Of a stretch of 64,000 nucleotides of DNA, positions 10,345 to 22,458 are shown piece by piece. Every line of letters starts with the position of its first letter. Position 1 is the first letter of the stretch. The notes under the pieces were generated by a model that ran no database searches, was not told where the DNA came from, and saw only the letters and a program-made list of their open reading frames with translations. The position numbers and the translations under genes were made by a program. Source of the stretch: Fistulifera solaris (taxonomy: Eukaryota; Bacillariophyta; Bacillariophyceae; Naviculales; Stauroneidaceae); the NCBI GenBank assembly GCA_030295235.1, contig AP026123.1, positions 1,054,001 through 1,118,000 of the forward strand, in the 5' to 3' direction.

Positions 10345-13300
10345 ATGGAAGCAGGTGCATTTGTGTGGGCACGCGACAATGAGGGCGACGAAGCCTGGAT
10401 CTTGTGCGAAGTAGTCAAGAAAACAGACACCGAATTGCGATTGAAACAGAAAGACAAGCCAAGCAATGAGTTCTCTCGTGGAATTGAAACTCTTAATGAG
10501 GAGACAGGCGAACGAAAATTTGAGGGAGTCGAATTAGCCAACACTCCGTTGTCGCAAGAAGAGAAAGAGGAAGGGCGAGATAATGATTTGATTGCCTTGC
10601 CTCACTTGCATGAGCCTGCTATACTACACGCTCTGTCAGATCGCTTTTTTCGCGGTAAAATTTACACGTGGACGGGACCGGTTTTGATTGCCGTCAATCC
10701 ATTTCAACGTCTTCCTCTCTACACGGACGACATTCTCGAAGTCTACCGACGAGATGGTCTGTTGAAAGCGCAGGGCATGCAAAGTGGCGATGAGCTCGAG
10801 CCCCATGTCTTCGCCATTGCAGATCACTCCTATCGTCAGATGATGGGAGAAAAACGACGATCCCAGGCCATTCTTATTTCGGGCGAATCAGGAGCTGGGA
10901 AAACCGAGTCGACCAAGATTGTCATGCTGTACTTGACCACCCTGGGATCTGGTAGCGGAGAAGTCGTAAAAGAAAACGCGAGTGATGAAAGTGGAGAGCT
11001 TTCTGTCATGCAGAGGGTTTTACAGTCCAACCCTGTACTAGAAGCCTTTGGAAATGCTAGAACCCTTCGAAACGACAACTCATCGCGTTTCGGGAAGTTC
11101 ATTGAGCTTGGTTTCTCCCGAGCTGGTCATCTTCTTGGTGCTAAAGTTCAGACCTATCTTTTAGAAAAGGTCCGACTTGCTTTTCATGCTGCGGGTGAAC
11201 GAAACTATCATATCTTTTATCAGCTCTTGCGCGGCTGCTCTGAAGAAGACCATATGAAGTACGAGTTTCACGACGGTGTTACAGGAGGCTTAGATCTTCC
11301 CAACTATTTTCACTACACTGGACAAGGTGGTGCACCGCACTTGCGAGAATTCACGGATGAGTCTGGGTTTGAATATACACTCAAAGCCATGCGAAGGTTG
11401 GGATGGTCGCAAGAAACGATTGATGCCGTTTTGTCGATCATTGCTGGCCTTTTACACCTTGGTCAAATATCGTTTGAGTCCGTGGAGGTTGATGGAGTAG
11501 AGACAGCAAAAGTCGCGTCAGAGAAGACACTCGAATATGCAGCTCGTCTCCTCGGCGTGGATATTGATAAACTCCGCGCTGCTTTGACGGAACGCATCAT
11601 TCTGGCACGTGACCAAGAAATCAAGACTCTTCTGACTCCTGATAAAGCCATGGATGCCCGCGATGCATTGGCGAAAACCATTTACGGAGCACTCTTCCTA
11701 TGGGTAGTAGATCAGGTAAACCAGTCGATTTGCTGGGCCGACGACAACGAAGTGCGTTCTTCGTGCGGTGTCCTAGATATCTTTGGTTTCGAATGTTTCG
11801 CTGTGAACTCTTTCGAACAATTGTGTATCAATTACACAAACGAAGCTCTTCAACAGCAGTTCAACCAGTTTATTTTCAAACTAGAGCAAGCGGAATACGA
11901 AGCAGAAAACATCGAATGGGCTTTCATTGAATTCCCTGACAACCAAGATTGCCTCGACACCATTCAAGCCCCCAAAGTTGGTATCTTGTCCATGCTGGAC
12001 GATGAGTGCAAGCTACCAAAAGGAAGTGATCGCAACTGGGCGAAGCGCATGTATGAACAATATCTGCCGGAGAAAAATCAAGTAGTCTCGGCAAATACCA
12101 GATTCCACGCTACTAAGGTTCAGCAGGGTAAATCACTCTTTGCGTCCGACATTTTGCAGGTCTTGTCACATACACTGTGGAGACGAACTTCATGGAGAAG
12201 AATAAAGATGAAATTCCGATTACTGCTCAAACATTGCTGGAAACGGCGCCAAGTCAGCTCATCAAAGATACCTACGAAATCCAAAAGCGAGAGAATCTAG
12301 GTCGCGCCGATGCCGGCAGTAATGCCCGTGCAGCCAAACCCAAAACAGTTGGCCAGCAGTTCAAGGAGCAATTGACGGCCTTAATTGAAAGCGTGCAGAA
12401 AACGGACCCGCACTACATTCGTTGTATCAAACCGAACGACGCGGCTAAGCCTCTTTTGATGACTCGTAAGCGTACAACTGAACAACTTCGTTACGGAGGT
12501 GTCTTGGAAGCGGTCAGAGTTGCTCGAGCCGGCTACCCAGTCCGAATGGTCCATTCTGGTTTCTTCCAGCGCTATCGGATGTTGCTTCCGACGACACCGG
12601 ACGATGTTCTTCCTTGGAGCATGGATGGTCATGTGGCTCAAGATCTGTGTGTGAAATTAGTTCAGATTGTGTTGGAAGAAGGAAAGAAACACAGAGAGGC
12701 TACCAAAGATGGTCCGCTTGATCCCCATGAGCCTGGAATCACTCGATCGGAGAAGATCAGGCGTATGCAAAATCAGCCTATACCCATGGCATTTCCAATA
12801 ACTGATGTGCAACTAGGAAAGACCAAGGTTTTCATGCGCAAGCATCCTCACGATTGCATGGAGGCACATCGCGTTTTTCACCAGCATGCTAGTGCTACTG
12901 TGATGCAAAGTTGGGCTAGAGGCTTGGCGCAACAACGGAAGTACCTCATCGTTGGAGATGCTGCTCTTACCATTCAGCGTTGTTACCGTGGATACAAGGG
13001 CCGTGAAAGGTATGTGACATGGTGCTTTATTGTGTCAATTGGCATTTTATGTCCTTGTATTCTTACCCATGTCTATCTTCAGATGGTGGAACCTACGGAA
13101 AGCAGATGCTGGAATGCTACTCACCAAGGTATTCCGTATGCTTATTGCATGGCGAAAGTTCAATCGGGTCAGAAAAGGAACTGTTCGCTTGCAAGCTCAC
13201 ATCCGTGGTCGCACCGTTCGTCGTGAGCAAGCTAGTATCGAAGTTCAACGATACTATCGCCGTTTCATTGCTTTCAAGCACTACCATATGCTCAAGTCGG

Positions 13301-15642
13301 CTGTTCTTTCGCTGCAGTGCCGTCTACGTGGAAAGCTTGCTACGCGTGCTCTGAACGAACTCAAGAAGGAGCAGAAAGACGTTGGCAAGCTCAAGAATAT
13401 CAACGTGAAATTGAAGGAAGAGATGGCGAGTCTACGCGCGATGCTTGCTGCCCAGGCAAAAGAAGGAGCTGCCAACGAGGAACACAAGCAAGCTTTGGCA
13501 GAGAAAGAGAAGCAGATAGCAGAACTAGAAAAACGAATAGCTGTCCTAGAGAAAGAACTTGCAGAGGCAAAGGCCACAGTCGAGAAGCTGGAGAAGAATT
13601 TGGCACAATCGCAAAAGAGATTGCCCACGAACGAGACAGAGTTCTGACTTTGGAGAAGCGAAAACCGACGCACGAAGTATCGGGATCGCCACGTTCGCAT
13701 CGGAAAACACCGTCAAAAGACACAGAAGACTTTTTTCAGGCGTAGACCTTCTGCTGATATTCCGACCAACAGCAGCTCAGCAGCTAGCTTCATTAGTCCG
13801 GATATTCTAGCCGACCATCTCGCAAGGGTTGCTATTCTTGAGCAAGAACTGGAGGAGGAAAAGAAACTTCGTCGAGAGGCTGATGGCGAAATCATTAGAA
13901 TGAGAGCCGCTGCAAATGGGGTGAAACTTGATTCAGAGATGGTGAACGACTTACTTTCTCCGCAACTAGACAGCAAGTCGGAAGAAAGTTCCATGACGGG
14001 AACAGACACCCCTACAAAGCCAAGGTACGTAAATTACTCGTTTGCTGCTTGGTCAATACAATTGCTGATATCAACTGTGTGCGAAATTTGTTGTTTATCT
14101 TGCTAGGTACATTTTCTTGCTTGCTGCGTTGCTTTTGATGACATTTGTGACTGCTATTCTGCTGCTTCGTCGGCGCGCGTCTGCTAGAATTCTTCTTCAT
14201 GTTCTGAAGTCGATTGAGCGTGTCCAGGACACACGTGCGTCCCCCATGCTTAATATGTCTATCTTTGAACTTGAGTCTGCTGAAATGGCCATGTTTGCCA
14301 AATCTTTTCATGCATCGCCGTCCATCGAATGCTATTGAGCACAGAGTTCGGCCCCCTGTTTTTCTAGATTCGTCATCTTTTAGTTTATTAGTTTTCGAGT
14401 TTTACTGTCTTCAGCTGCAATAAGACTCTGACATGTGTTTTTAATCCCGCAGTCAAGAAGAACGTTCTGAGGATCTACAGAGAGCATTATCGAAATTGGG
14501 TATCAAGGATGAAGCGAAGGAAAGGGAACAGAAATCTTTGCTATTGTCTCCATTCAAGGTCGGAGCGGACTTCATTCCCATGATCAAACGTGGTCTTACA
14601 AGTATCGGCGAAGATAAAGAAGAAGATGTTGCCGTTGGCTGGAAAGTAAATGCAACGACTCGACGAGAACAAGAGGAGGCACTTCGAAATGAGGTACACA
14701 GATTTGAAACTAAGTTGAAGAAGTACACGCACATGTTGGAAGAGGGTTTTGGAAGTAGTGATGTGGCAACTAAATAGAGGCGAGGGAGAGGTCGCCGGAG
14801 CAGAGGCGTCGGAAGAGTTTGCATTGAAAAATTCCAACGTGACTCTGCAGCTTCACCGCCGCGGTGATATGTTTGTTCAATCTGTGTTGACGTTCGTCCT
14901 CAAAGGTGGCTATCTTAGTAAAGCTATCGGTCGAAATCGAAATGTTGACAAAACAGCATTGGAGCCTCTTTCCATTCATGACATTCTTGAAGTACAGGCT
15001 GGCTGCCAGGGTTATGATCACAACGATTTGCCTACGGCGGCCTCTTCATCAAAAACCAAGACCAAGAAGAAACCCGACAAAAAGACCGAAAACGTTCAAG
15101 GCCACCTATTTCTCACCATCAAGGCGACTCCAACTCCAGTAGCACACTCTCGATCGTATATTTTTCGCTTTAAATCGCGCTCGGCGAGAAATGACGTCCT
15201 ATACGGACTCCGAAGTGTGCTCTCGGATATGCAAATCAAAGAAGGCGTAAGTATATCTGGCCTTCAAACAGCAAGTGGCAATGATACAGACGATGTTGAC
15301 GAAGAGGAGATTATGGTTCCGCTTGAAGCGGTCCATCAGGCCATTAATCGGGAGCGCGAAAGCTACGACAAGATTTTGCTTCTGCTGCAGCAAGGCACGG
15401 ACGACTTGAAGCAGAAAGAAGATGAATTACAAACGTTGCACGGCAAGCTCGATCACGCCTTGCAGCAATCTAAGGAGAAGGATCGTATCCAAGCAAACGA
15501 TTCAAAGCTCATCATGCAACTCAGCAAGAAGCTCGAAACACTTCTGATGGACAACGAAGACCTTCGAGACAAAAATGATAGGCTCAACACTCGATTGGTT
15601 TCCGTAGAAGCTGAACTGATGAATCTTCCTGGTAGACGTTAA
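10345..15642 (+). CDS. Unconventional myosin heavy chain with IQ motifs, coiled coil and PH-like tail
   Basis: The start is ATG 10345. The motor domain shows the P-loop GESGAGKTEST (residues 180-190), switch I NDNSSRFGKF, switch II DIFGFECF followed by NSFEQLCINYTNEALQQQFN, and RCIKPND of the actin-binding region. IQ-type repeats follow (IQRCYRGYKGRER, LQAHIRGRTVRREQ, VQRYYRRF). Then come a coiled coil, a second coil (LEQELEEEKKLRREADG), a PH-like domain (near 14836-15240) and a C-terminal coil ending LMNLPGRR. Introns: 13010-13082 and, most simply, 14025-14452. The frame slips at a T run 12139-12141 (one T short), near 13613-13616 and 13731-13736, and at AAA 14772-14774 (one extra). The middle pair could instead be a poorly matching intron. 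Myosins move on actin with ATP; the PH-like tail suggests membrane cargo. The class is not assigned. Confidence 0.85.
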
Positions 15643-15678
15643 ATAAAAATAACACAGTACTTCATTAAGGAAACATTC

Positions 15679-17229
15679 TTAGTTACGAAACCTAGTAGGA
15701 TCGAAAGCAAACGTGGATTTCCCGTCGACGTATGCATTTTTTCTCCTCGTTAGACCCGCTGCGAACCCAGAAATAGAATCACCTAAAGCATTCACTCCTT
15801 CCGCGTCTTCGTCTTCCTCGGGTAAGCAGCAAGCGCAGCCTTGCTTTACCGCGGCTTTGAGAGTCCAATGTTCAGCTGGAAGTACTGTATCGAACAATGT
15901 TTTATTTTCGATTAATACCAACTTGTGACGAAAAACAGCATTCTCAATGTTGGCGTTCTTGAAATGAGGAGCCGACACTCTGGCGTTTACGCATGATACA
16001 GCAAGCTCCATTTGTGACACCGTCACATCCCCACGAGAGCGACTTCCGGTGATGTATTGAAGCAGTGACCGAAGGGCCCAATAGGACGAAGTACGTGGAC
16101 CAGAGGTAGAAATTGGTTGGGCGTTGAGGAAGTCTAATTTGCAGCAATATGGAAGGAAAGTCTTGTCTTCTTTTTTCTGGACCAAATAAGAATCGACGGC
16201 TGTCAACCAAGTCTCGACAACATCAGCTTGTGATACAGGTAGCCTGGCTAAAGCTTCCCCGAAGGCAGGTTCCATGACATTTGTTGAGGATGAAATCGAC
16301 AATAAAGGCGTGGTAGAAACCGTAGGATCTGCAAAATTTAATGCCTCTTGAGTATCAGTCGGGACGACGGAAGGATTCTTGGCTGACTTGCGAAGTGCAA
16401 CGGCGTTTGCTACAGTTTTCAAGCAACCTGTGTAGCAAAATACGTGCCTATCATCGGGGAAAACCCTTTGAAGCAATGGCAGTAGCGACGAAACAATACT
16501 CTGTCCAGGAAGCGTAATGAGCAAGGTCGATGTCTTACACCGAAGGGCTTCGACACGACATAGCGCATATAAAAGACGCTCCAGACGTTGTCGGGTGTAA
16601 ACGCGTTGCTGGATTAATACAGCGAGACACACCATCCAATATGGTTGTTGAATCACATGTATATCATCTTTATACACGCTTTCCACCAGGTCAACGATTA
16701 AATGTGAACCCTCATGCGCACTCGCGTCGCTGACAAAACAGAAAGTGGTCGTAGATATTTTGATCTCCATTTGATCTGCAACTTGTGTTGCGACCGCTGA
16801 CAGAGGCAAGCGATGCACCGTGTTTCCTTGCAAGAACCAAACAAAATGCTCTTTTGAAAATTCTTTTTGAGCCCATTCTGATGAACTCTCCTCGGATCCT
16901 ATACGGATCACTTGAATGTCCTGATAGCCGCCCGAAACCAGCTCTGAGCAAAATTTGTCGATTTGTTCGGAATCATCCCAGGACTTCGTAATTAATCCAA
17001 GTTTGTCCGCTACATATTGGAAACGAAAGACCGCTCGAGCAAGCGCTTGCTTCCATCGGTACTGGTACTCAGCAGCTCGTTTCGCTTGTAGCTGCTTCGG
17101 TGAAAGTAGGAAACGACGGCCTACCTCATCGCTCTGTAAAGCAACGAGGGTAAGGGCCAGAAGGGTCGCTGCGCCTGCTGAACCCAAAAGAATCGGAGAT
17201 ATGGGACTACCACTTGACAGAACCATCAA
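15679..17229 (-). CDS. Unknown 516-residue protein with N-terminal membrane anchor
   Basis: The frame is unbroken from ATG 17229. A hydrophobic segment near residues 12-28 (PILLGSAGAATLLALTLVAL) could anchor it in a membrane, with the rest on one side. I do not recognise the fold. A patch resembling nucleotide- or sulfate-handling proteins (TLLITLPGQSIVSSLLPLLQ) is not convincing enough to call. The C-terminus has a Cys-rich acidic patch (CACCLPEEDEDAEG). It lies tail-to-tail with the myosin gene, 36 bp away. Confidence 0.6.
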   Translation of the reverse strand: MMVLSSGSPISPILLGSAGAATLLALTLVALQSDEVGRRFLLSPKQLQAKRAAEYQYRWKQALARAVFRFQYVADKLGLITKSWDDSEQIDKFCSELVSGGYQDIQVIRIGSEESSSEWAQKEFSKEHFVWFLQGNTVHRLPLSAVATQVADQMEIKISTTTFCFVSDASAHEGSHLIVDLVESVYKDDIHVIQQPYWMVCLAVLIQQRVYTRQRLERLLYALCRVEALRCKTSTLLITLPGQSIVSSLLPLLQRVFPDDRHVFCYTGCLKTVANAVALRKSAKNPSVVPTDTQEALNFADPTVSTTPLLSISSSTNVMEPAFGEALARLPVSQADVVETWLTAVDSYLVQKKEDKTFLPYCCKLDFLNAQPISTSGPRTSSYWALRSLLQYITGSRSRGDVTVSQMELAVSCVNARVSAPHFKNANIENAVFRHKLVLIENKTLFDTVLPAEHWTLKAAVKQGCACCLPEEDEDAEGVNALGDSISGFAAGLTRRKNAYVDGKSTFAFDPTRFRN

Positions 17230-17815
17230 ATTCCGAAGCAGGCAAGTCGATCAACACGGAATGAATCAGGAAACAGAATAGATACGTCGTCTTAGCTCAA
17301 ACTTATAATACGTAGTCAAAGTTTCATGGCAGCAAATTATTTTATTTCGTGTTGTTGCGCTTCTGCGTTTTTGTTGCGTTCGCGAAGGATGGGGCGATGG
17401 AGGATGGAGAGTAATCATCGTCTGTCGTCTGTCCATTCTGAGGAAAATCACTATGGATTATAATGTAGTATCGAGGCCTAAAGGTAAACGAGAATGATGG
17501 AAAAGTACGAAATTCAGAAATGAGAGAAGACAAATGCCTAAGTAATATTCGGCACTATCTGAAAAATGTACGATCTCTGTCTAAGTATTTATAATTCAAT
17601 AAATTGATACTCATATCAACAGTACAATTCATATCTGCTTCATGTTTTCTTCCAAGGACGAGCGATTTCATAGCGATCGGAAAACGAGGTCACAAAATGC
17701 ACCTCAAATGGCAAAGTTGCGATGGACCTTCTCAATTGCTATACTCCCTTCCATTCAGAACAAAAAATCATCAAAATTCAAAAGGAAACGAGCACGAGGG
17801 TGAGACGGATGGAGG
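17230..17815. other. Divergent intergenic region
   Basis: About 586 bp between two divergent genes of unknown function. It is AT-rich near 17450-17620. No gene or clear repeat is seen. Confidence 0.4.
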
Positions 17816-19250
17816 ATGGAAAACATAAGTAAGATTCTGATGCATCGTGTGCTACTGCCGGACATCAGCAATTATCTCAGACGAGATCAACACAGAGAGG
17901 AAACGCCGGAAGATGTAGGCTCTGAGATACCTGGTTCCTGTAGCAGCAAGCTTCCCACAGATACGGAACATCAGTCCATAGTCACCTCAGATGTGCATGA
18001 AACGGAGGCCGTGAGTATGCAATTGGAAGAGACATCACATTCAGGGAAACAAATCATGCTCTCCCCAAAGAAAAAATCGCGATAAGCAAACTCCTTTGAC
18101 AGAAAGCGATAACTGGCTCTCTTTTGATGAACCAGATACACTTGGATTGGATATGGACGCGGATTTATGGTCAAAAGATACGAGTCATCAATGGCGGTCG
18201 ACTCCAAGGCCGTCAGGAAGTTCGATGCTTTTTGAAAGCGACATCTTTCATATTGAGGATCAAGAAATGATTGCTTTCCCCGAGACGCCGCTGGGTAGTG
18301 TTCACGATGACGACAACGAAAGTGCTACTGTTTCATCGGATGATGATTCACGAATTCCAAAGTCTGTTCGCGAACGACTGAACACCTTTACACCTTTTAA
18401 ATTTTTATCCTCTCGATCAGGTAAAGCACCGATCGATCACGAACTACCTCTGTCCCGAAAAACATCTTTCTTCACCAAATCGACATCTGAAGACGGGTTA
18501 GAACTTTTGGGGGACTGGAAACAATCCACGGCAAGTCATCTCGCCTTTGACATTGATTCCTTTAAGGCAGATGATTTTATTCTCGAGGAAACTGAGGCAC
18601 CGTCTCTATGGAATATTCCTGGTGACGAAACATCCCCTATTTTCGGCAGCCGACTATCACTCCCCCTTGTCAATCACAGATTTTTCGAACGAGAACAAAG
18701 AGACGATAGTGATGTCCAAGGAAGCTTCTTATACGATGACTGCAATCAAAGAATACCGCGTCCTCCCCTAAGTAGCGAAGACACAAGCTATGGGGCCAGG
18801 CTTTGTTTCAGTTTCTTGGATTCATTTACGTGTCAGTCGGAATTAATGCACCCGTACCGAGAATTTGATAAAATTGAGAATCGCCAGCGCCGAAGACAAA
18901 GCTATTCTCGTCGAACAAGAAAGAAGATATCGAAGAAGAAGAGAAAGAAAAGGCTTCGAGAACAACGTGAAGGATCACATCGAGCAAGCAACTTCCAGTG
19001 TAATCTATCTACTATAGTCGAGCATTCTGACGAAGACAATGACAGCGACCACACCTCTCTCCAAGTTATGTCTGCGGTGGACAGTGATGATACGCAGTCA
19101 TTCAGTCTTCAAAGTTCTAGTACGGGCGATGGATCTGTAAACAGCTACGAAGATACACCGTACTCCGATGGATTATACAATCCACGGGACCTGTTCCTTG
19201 TTGCTAGCAAGATAGGAGATTGGGAACTACAAGAGATGCAAGAAATATAG
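17816..19250 (+). CDS. Unknown, probably nuclear, Ser/Asp-rich low-complexity protein
   Basis: Two adjacent frames read as one protein. The first begins at ATG 17816 (MENISKILMHRVLLPD) and would stop at 18085. One extra A in the six-A run at 18071-18076 would join it to the second (KNRDKQTPLTESDNWLS), giving about 478 residues. The protein is rich in Ser, Asp and Glu, with many phosphorylation-like sites, and has a strongly basic cluster (TRKKISKKKRKKRLREQRE, near 18918-18974) that would serve as a nuclear localisation signal. I recognise no domain. A function in the nucleus is an inference only. Confidence 0.55.
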
Positions 19251-19441
19251 CAAGACGTTGCTCGTGCTACCTAGCTATTATAACATAAATCCAAGCTATC
19301 ATATCTTCAACTAGCTCGCGTCGTTGTCCTTCTAGTTAGATATTAATTAGTCTCTTCGCAGCGCGGCTAATCAGCACGTATCTCTACTTCAAGCAAATAG
19401 CTAAAAGTGCTATACGGAGTCATCCGATCGACTCCCTCTAA

Positions 19442-20069
19442 TCACTTCGACCCTGGTATACGGAGCTGGTCAACGTATCTCCAAAGAATCTCTGGGGATA
19501 CGAGAGAATCAACTTCGTGGATAACACCCGCACCGAACTGAAAGGACTGAACAATTTTTGCATTGCTTCCTATCACAACACCTCCATCGTCTTTCGCGCC
19601 TATTCCAAAAAAATCCTCCAGACTGACTTGGCCCCACGCGTACTTCGCCGCCCATGGTCAAAACACCTCCAATGTTATCACCTAAGAGAACGTCAAGAGG
19701 AACCGTTTCCTCTCCGATGGTATGATAATCGCTAATCTTGGAAGCGGTCTCTAGATTTCGAGCATCTTTTAGTTGATTGATTCTCTTCTCACCGAGCTTG
19801 CCGAAAGCAGCCTCATTCGGAACAAAGAGGGTGAAACCAAAACTCGCATTCTTCCGAAGGGTCTTGACTACCTTCTCGTTCGGTTTCAGAACTAGCTGGT
19901 AAAATGACGGATATCTGTCGGCCAGAAATAGTTCCAATTCACTCTGATTTCCTTGCGGCTCAGTGCTCATTGCGAGCCGAGACCGAGGAAGACTGAGCAA
20001 TTGTGCTCGGCTTGTAAAGCCACAAACAACGCCAACCGCTGTCAGCAAAACGAAAGTTAGCCTTTGCAT
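19442..20069 (-). CDS. FAS1 (fasciclin-like) domain protein, probably plastid, one-base frame break
   Basis: The N-terminus (MQRLTFVLLTAVGVVCGFTSR) looks like a signal peptide followed by a plastid-type cleavage site with F. The FAS1 domain shows ASFGFTLFVPNEAAFGKL and, after the break, GGVVIGSNAKIVQSFQFGAG and VIHEVDSLVSP, which are the H1 and H2 blocks of the family. The two halves lie in different frames: a seven-A run at 19607-19613 (plus strand) must be six for the domain to be complete, and the true stop then lies at 19442-19444. FAS1 proteins bind other proteins or surfaces, and cyanobacterial and algal forms are common in the photosynthetic compartment. The exact role is unknown. Confidence 0.75.
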
Positions 20070-20698
20070 GTTTAGGAGTTCAGTGTGTGCTGTCTCTGGG
20101 CTAAGATAACAAGTCTGGGAGCTTTGCGTTAATAGGAAGAGCCTCGACTTGGCACACGTTTTAAGAAATGTGCCACATCACACTGTCGGTGTCAAGCAAT
20201 GGGAAAGTTGTTGATGATGTCAAAAAATCTACAAGCACGCACAATACCGAACGGTACACCCACTATGGCTGTTAATGTGCGTAGATCACGACTGGGTTTC
20301 AGTCGTGAAAAATTTGTTGCTGCGATCAACTAAATCTACCTCTCAAGTACAGTCCTGAGTTTCTATTAACGCGGTGATGCGATGGACCTTAGCTTTCAAA
20401 TGCACATTAACAATCAAGAGGTTATCGATCTTTGGGCCCAATCATGCTATTTCACCAAGAAGAACACCCATAAATGGATCTAGGAATGTCTTGGATGGAT
20501 TTTTTTCCATCTCGTGAGACACTTGCTAAACCTCCCTACCTGCATTTCGATAGGATCTCTTCGTCCCTTTTTGGGCGTTTTCACAACCACCGCTGAGACT
20601 GGATTACAGGACTGTATATCACCGACTCACAAGAGCTAGGTATTATTCAATAATTTAAGTGCGTTATGATGTACTCCGTACGTTGTAGCTAGTTTCTT
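20070..20698. other. Intergenic, with a perfect short hairpin
   Basis: Between two genes on the minus strand. The clearest structure is an 8-bp perfect inverted repeat with a 5-nt loop at 20287-20307 (CACGACTG, loop GGTTT, CAGTCGTG). No gene is seen. Confidence 0.5.
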
Positions 20699-22458
20699 TT
20701 ATTCGGCTTTTTCGCCTTGACGACAAACCCATTTTGTTACAAGTTTCGTCCCGTAGCCAGTTGCCATACTTTCTTTGTCCGACCAAACAGGACCAGCAAT
20801 ATCAATGTGGGCGAAAGGCTTCTTTTGCTGACAAACTTCTGCAAAAACAAAGCTGCAGTAATGGCGCCTCCATATCTTCCTCCAATGTTTTTCATGTCCG
20901 CAAATTTGCTTTCCAATTGGTCGTTGTATTCCATTGCCATCGGCATTCGCCAAGACTTGTCGCCAGTGACTTTAGAGATGTTAGCGATTTCCTCAGCAAG
21001 ACCATCGTTCAAGGTCCAAACACCGGCAAGGCTCTTTCCTAGAGAAATCATACATGCTCCGGTCAGCGTGGACAATTCGATAATCTTCTCGCACCCGATT
21101 TCTTTGTCTGCATAGACGAGAGCATCCGCCAAAGTCAGTCGGCCTTCGGCGTCCGTGTTCATGACTTCAATTGTTTTACCGTTAGAAGCAGTGAGAATGT
21201 CGCTTGGAACTGCAGCTCTGTCACTAATCATGTTTTCACAAGCCGCGACACAAAAGTGAGCTTCGACTCCTTCTGGCTGTAGAGCCCCAATCGCACGCGC
21301 GGCACCCAGGACAGCAGCAGCGCCTCCACAATCAAATTTCATCATTTCCATCATTGCCGTTTTGATATTGTAGCCGCCCGTATCGAACAAAAGACCTTTT
21401 CCAATGACACCAACTTTGCTTTTGACCTCTCCCTTCGGCTTGTAAGTAATATGGATGAATTGCGGTTCGGTTTCGGATCCTCTCGCTACACCCAAGAAGC
21501 TGCCCATGCCTCTTGCTTCACATTCATCCTTATTCAATATTTTGCACTGCAACGAACCACCACTTTCTTCGGCGATGCGACGGGCTGTATCAGCCAAGGA
21601 AAGGGAGTTCAAAACATTGTGCGGGGCGTTTACAATATCCTTGCATAGGAAAATTCCACGTGCAATCGAACGTCCTTGCTCAATCGCTGCAGCATCGGCA
21701 ACTGCGTCACTGCCATCGGTAGTCAATGTGATGGATTTCAGATCTTCAGCGACCTTTTTGACGTTAGATCCCGACTTGTAGCGATTATCAGCATAGAGAG
21801 TCTGATAGAATGCCGTTGAAAAGTCCCGAACAGTGGTGGCGTTACCAGTGACTGCTTCTGGAAGAATAACACGACACGAAGCCACTTTCGGTTCTGCCTT
21901 GCATTTGGCTGCGACTGCGTTTCCCAAAGCCATGCCCGCATTCGTCCAGTCTTTGTCATCTTTCTCGGGTCCCAAACCCATCAGAACAATTCGTTTTGCC
22001 GTTGAAGATGCAACACGTAAAGTTGGAGTAGTACCTCCTACCGTCGCTCCGTTCTTGAATGATTTGGCATGATCTTTCAGCATGTCAGTGAGAGCTCCAC
22101 TCAAGTCGTCGTCCAACGATTTTGCAGACCCAGTGAGAGTGATCGGCTCTGGTTCCTTATCGGTAGCCTCTTCTTCTTCTTCGTCGTCGTCTTCTTCTTT
22201 CTCGGCTTTGGCAGGAGGAGAAACACCAATCACTAACAAGTCGACGGCTTCACTCGAACTTCCCGATGACATCGTCACATCCAGCACATCGTTCCATTCC
22301 ATAGCCGCGTTTGGCTTATCAAAAGACCAAGTGGGAAAAGTAGCTGAAGCCATGTTGCGAGCGGTCAAACTTTGGCCAAGGATACTTCGTTGTGGAACGG
22401 AAAAAGCCGAGATAGGCGCAATCAGAACGCTCGCAGTGAACGCTGTTCGAAATTTCAT
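20699..22458 (-). CDS. Leucyl aminopeptidase (peptidase family M17), probable plastid form, one-base frame break
   Basis: The start chosen is ATG 22458 (MKFRTAFTASVLIAPISAFSVPQ), which gives a signal peptide ending ISAF and then SVP, a good diatom plastid presequence; an upstream ATG at 22506 is possible. The C-terminal catalytic half has GKGLLFDTGGYNIKT, MKFDCGGAAAVLG and the M17 signature NTDAEGRLTLADAL, which carries the metal-binding Asp and Glu. The last ~40 residues (KKPFAHIDIAGPVW and on) are in another frame: the T4 run at 20823-20826 (plus strand) needs five. The enzyme removes N-terminal amino acids using two metal ions. A Glu/Asp-rich insert (KEEDDDEEEEEATDKEPE) lies near residues 85-105. 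Confidence 0.88.

Noticed and set aside
13560-13740. A confident intron in the myosin coil
   Set aside because: A GT donor and CAG acceptor can be drawn (about 13640-13733) but the donor GTTCTG is poor; two one-base slips explain the sequence equally well, so neither is asserted.
15679-17229. A sulfotransferase or P-loop call for the 516-residue protein
   Set aside because: The resemblance is limited to a short patch without the family's conserved residues.
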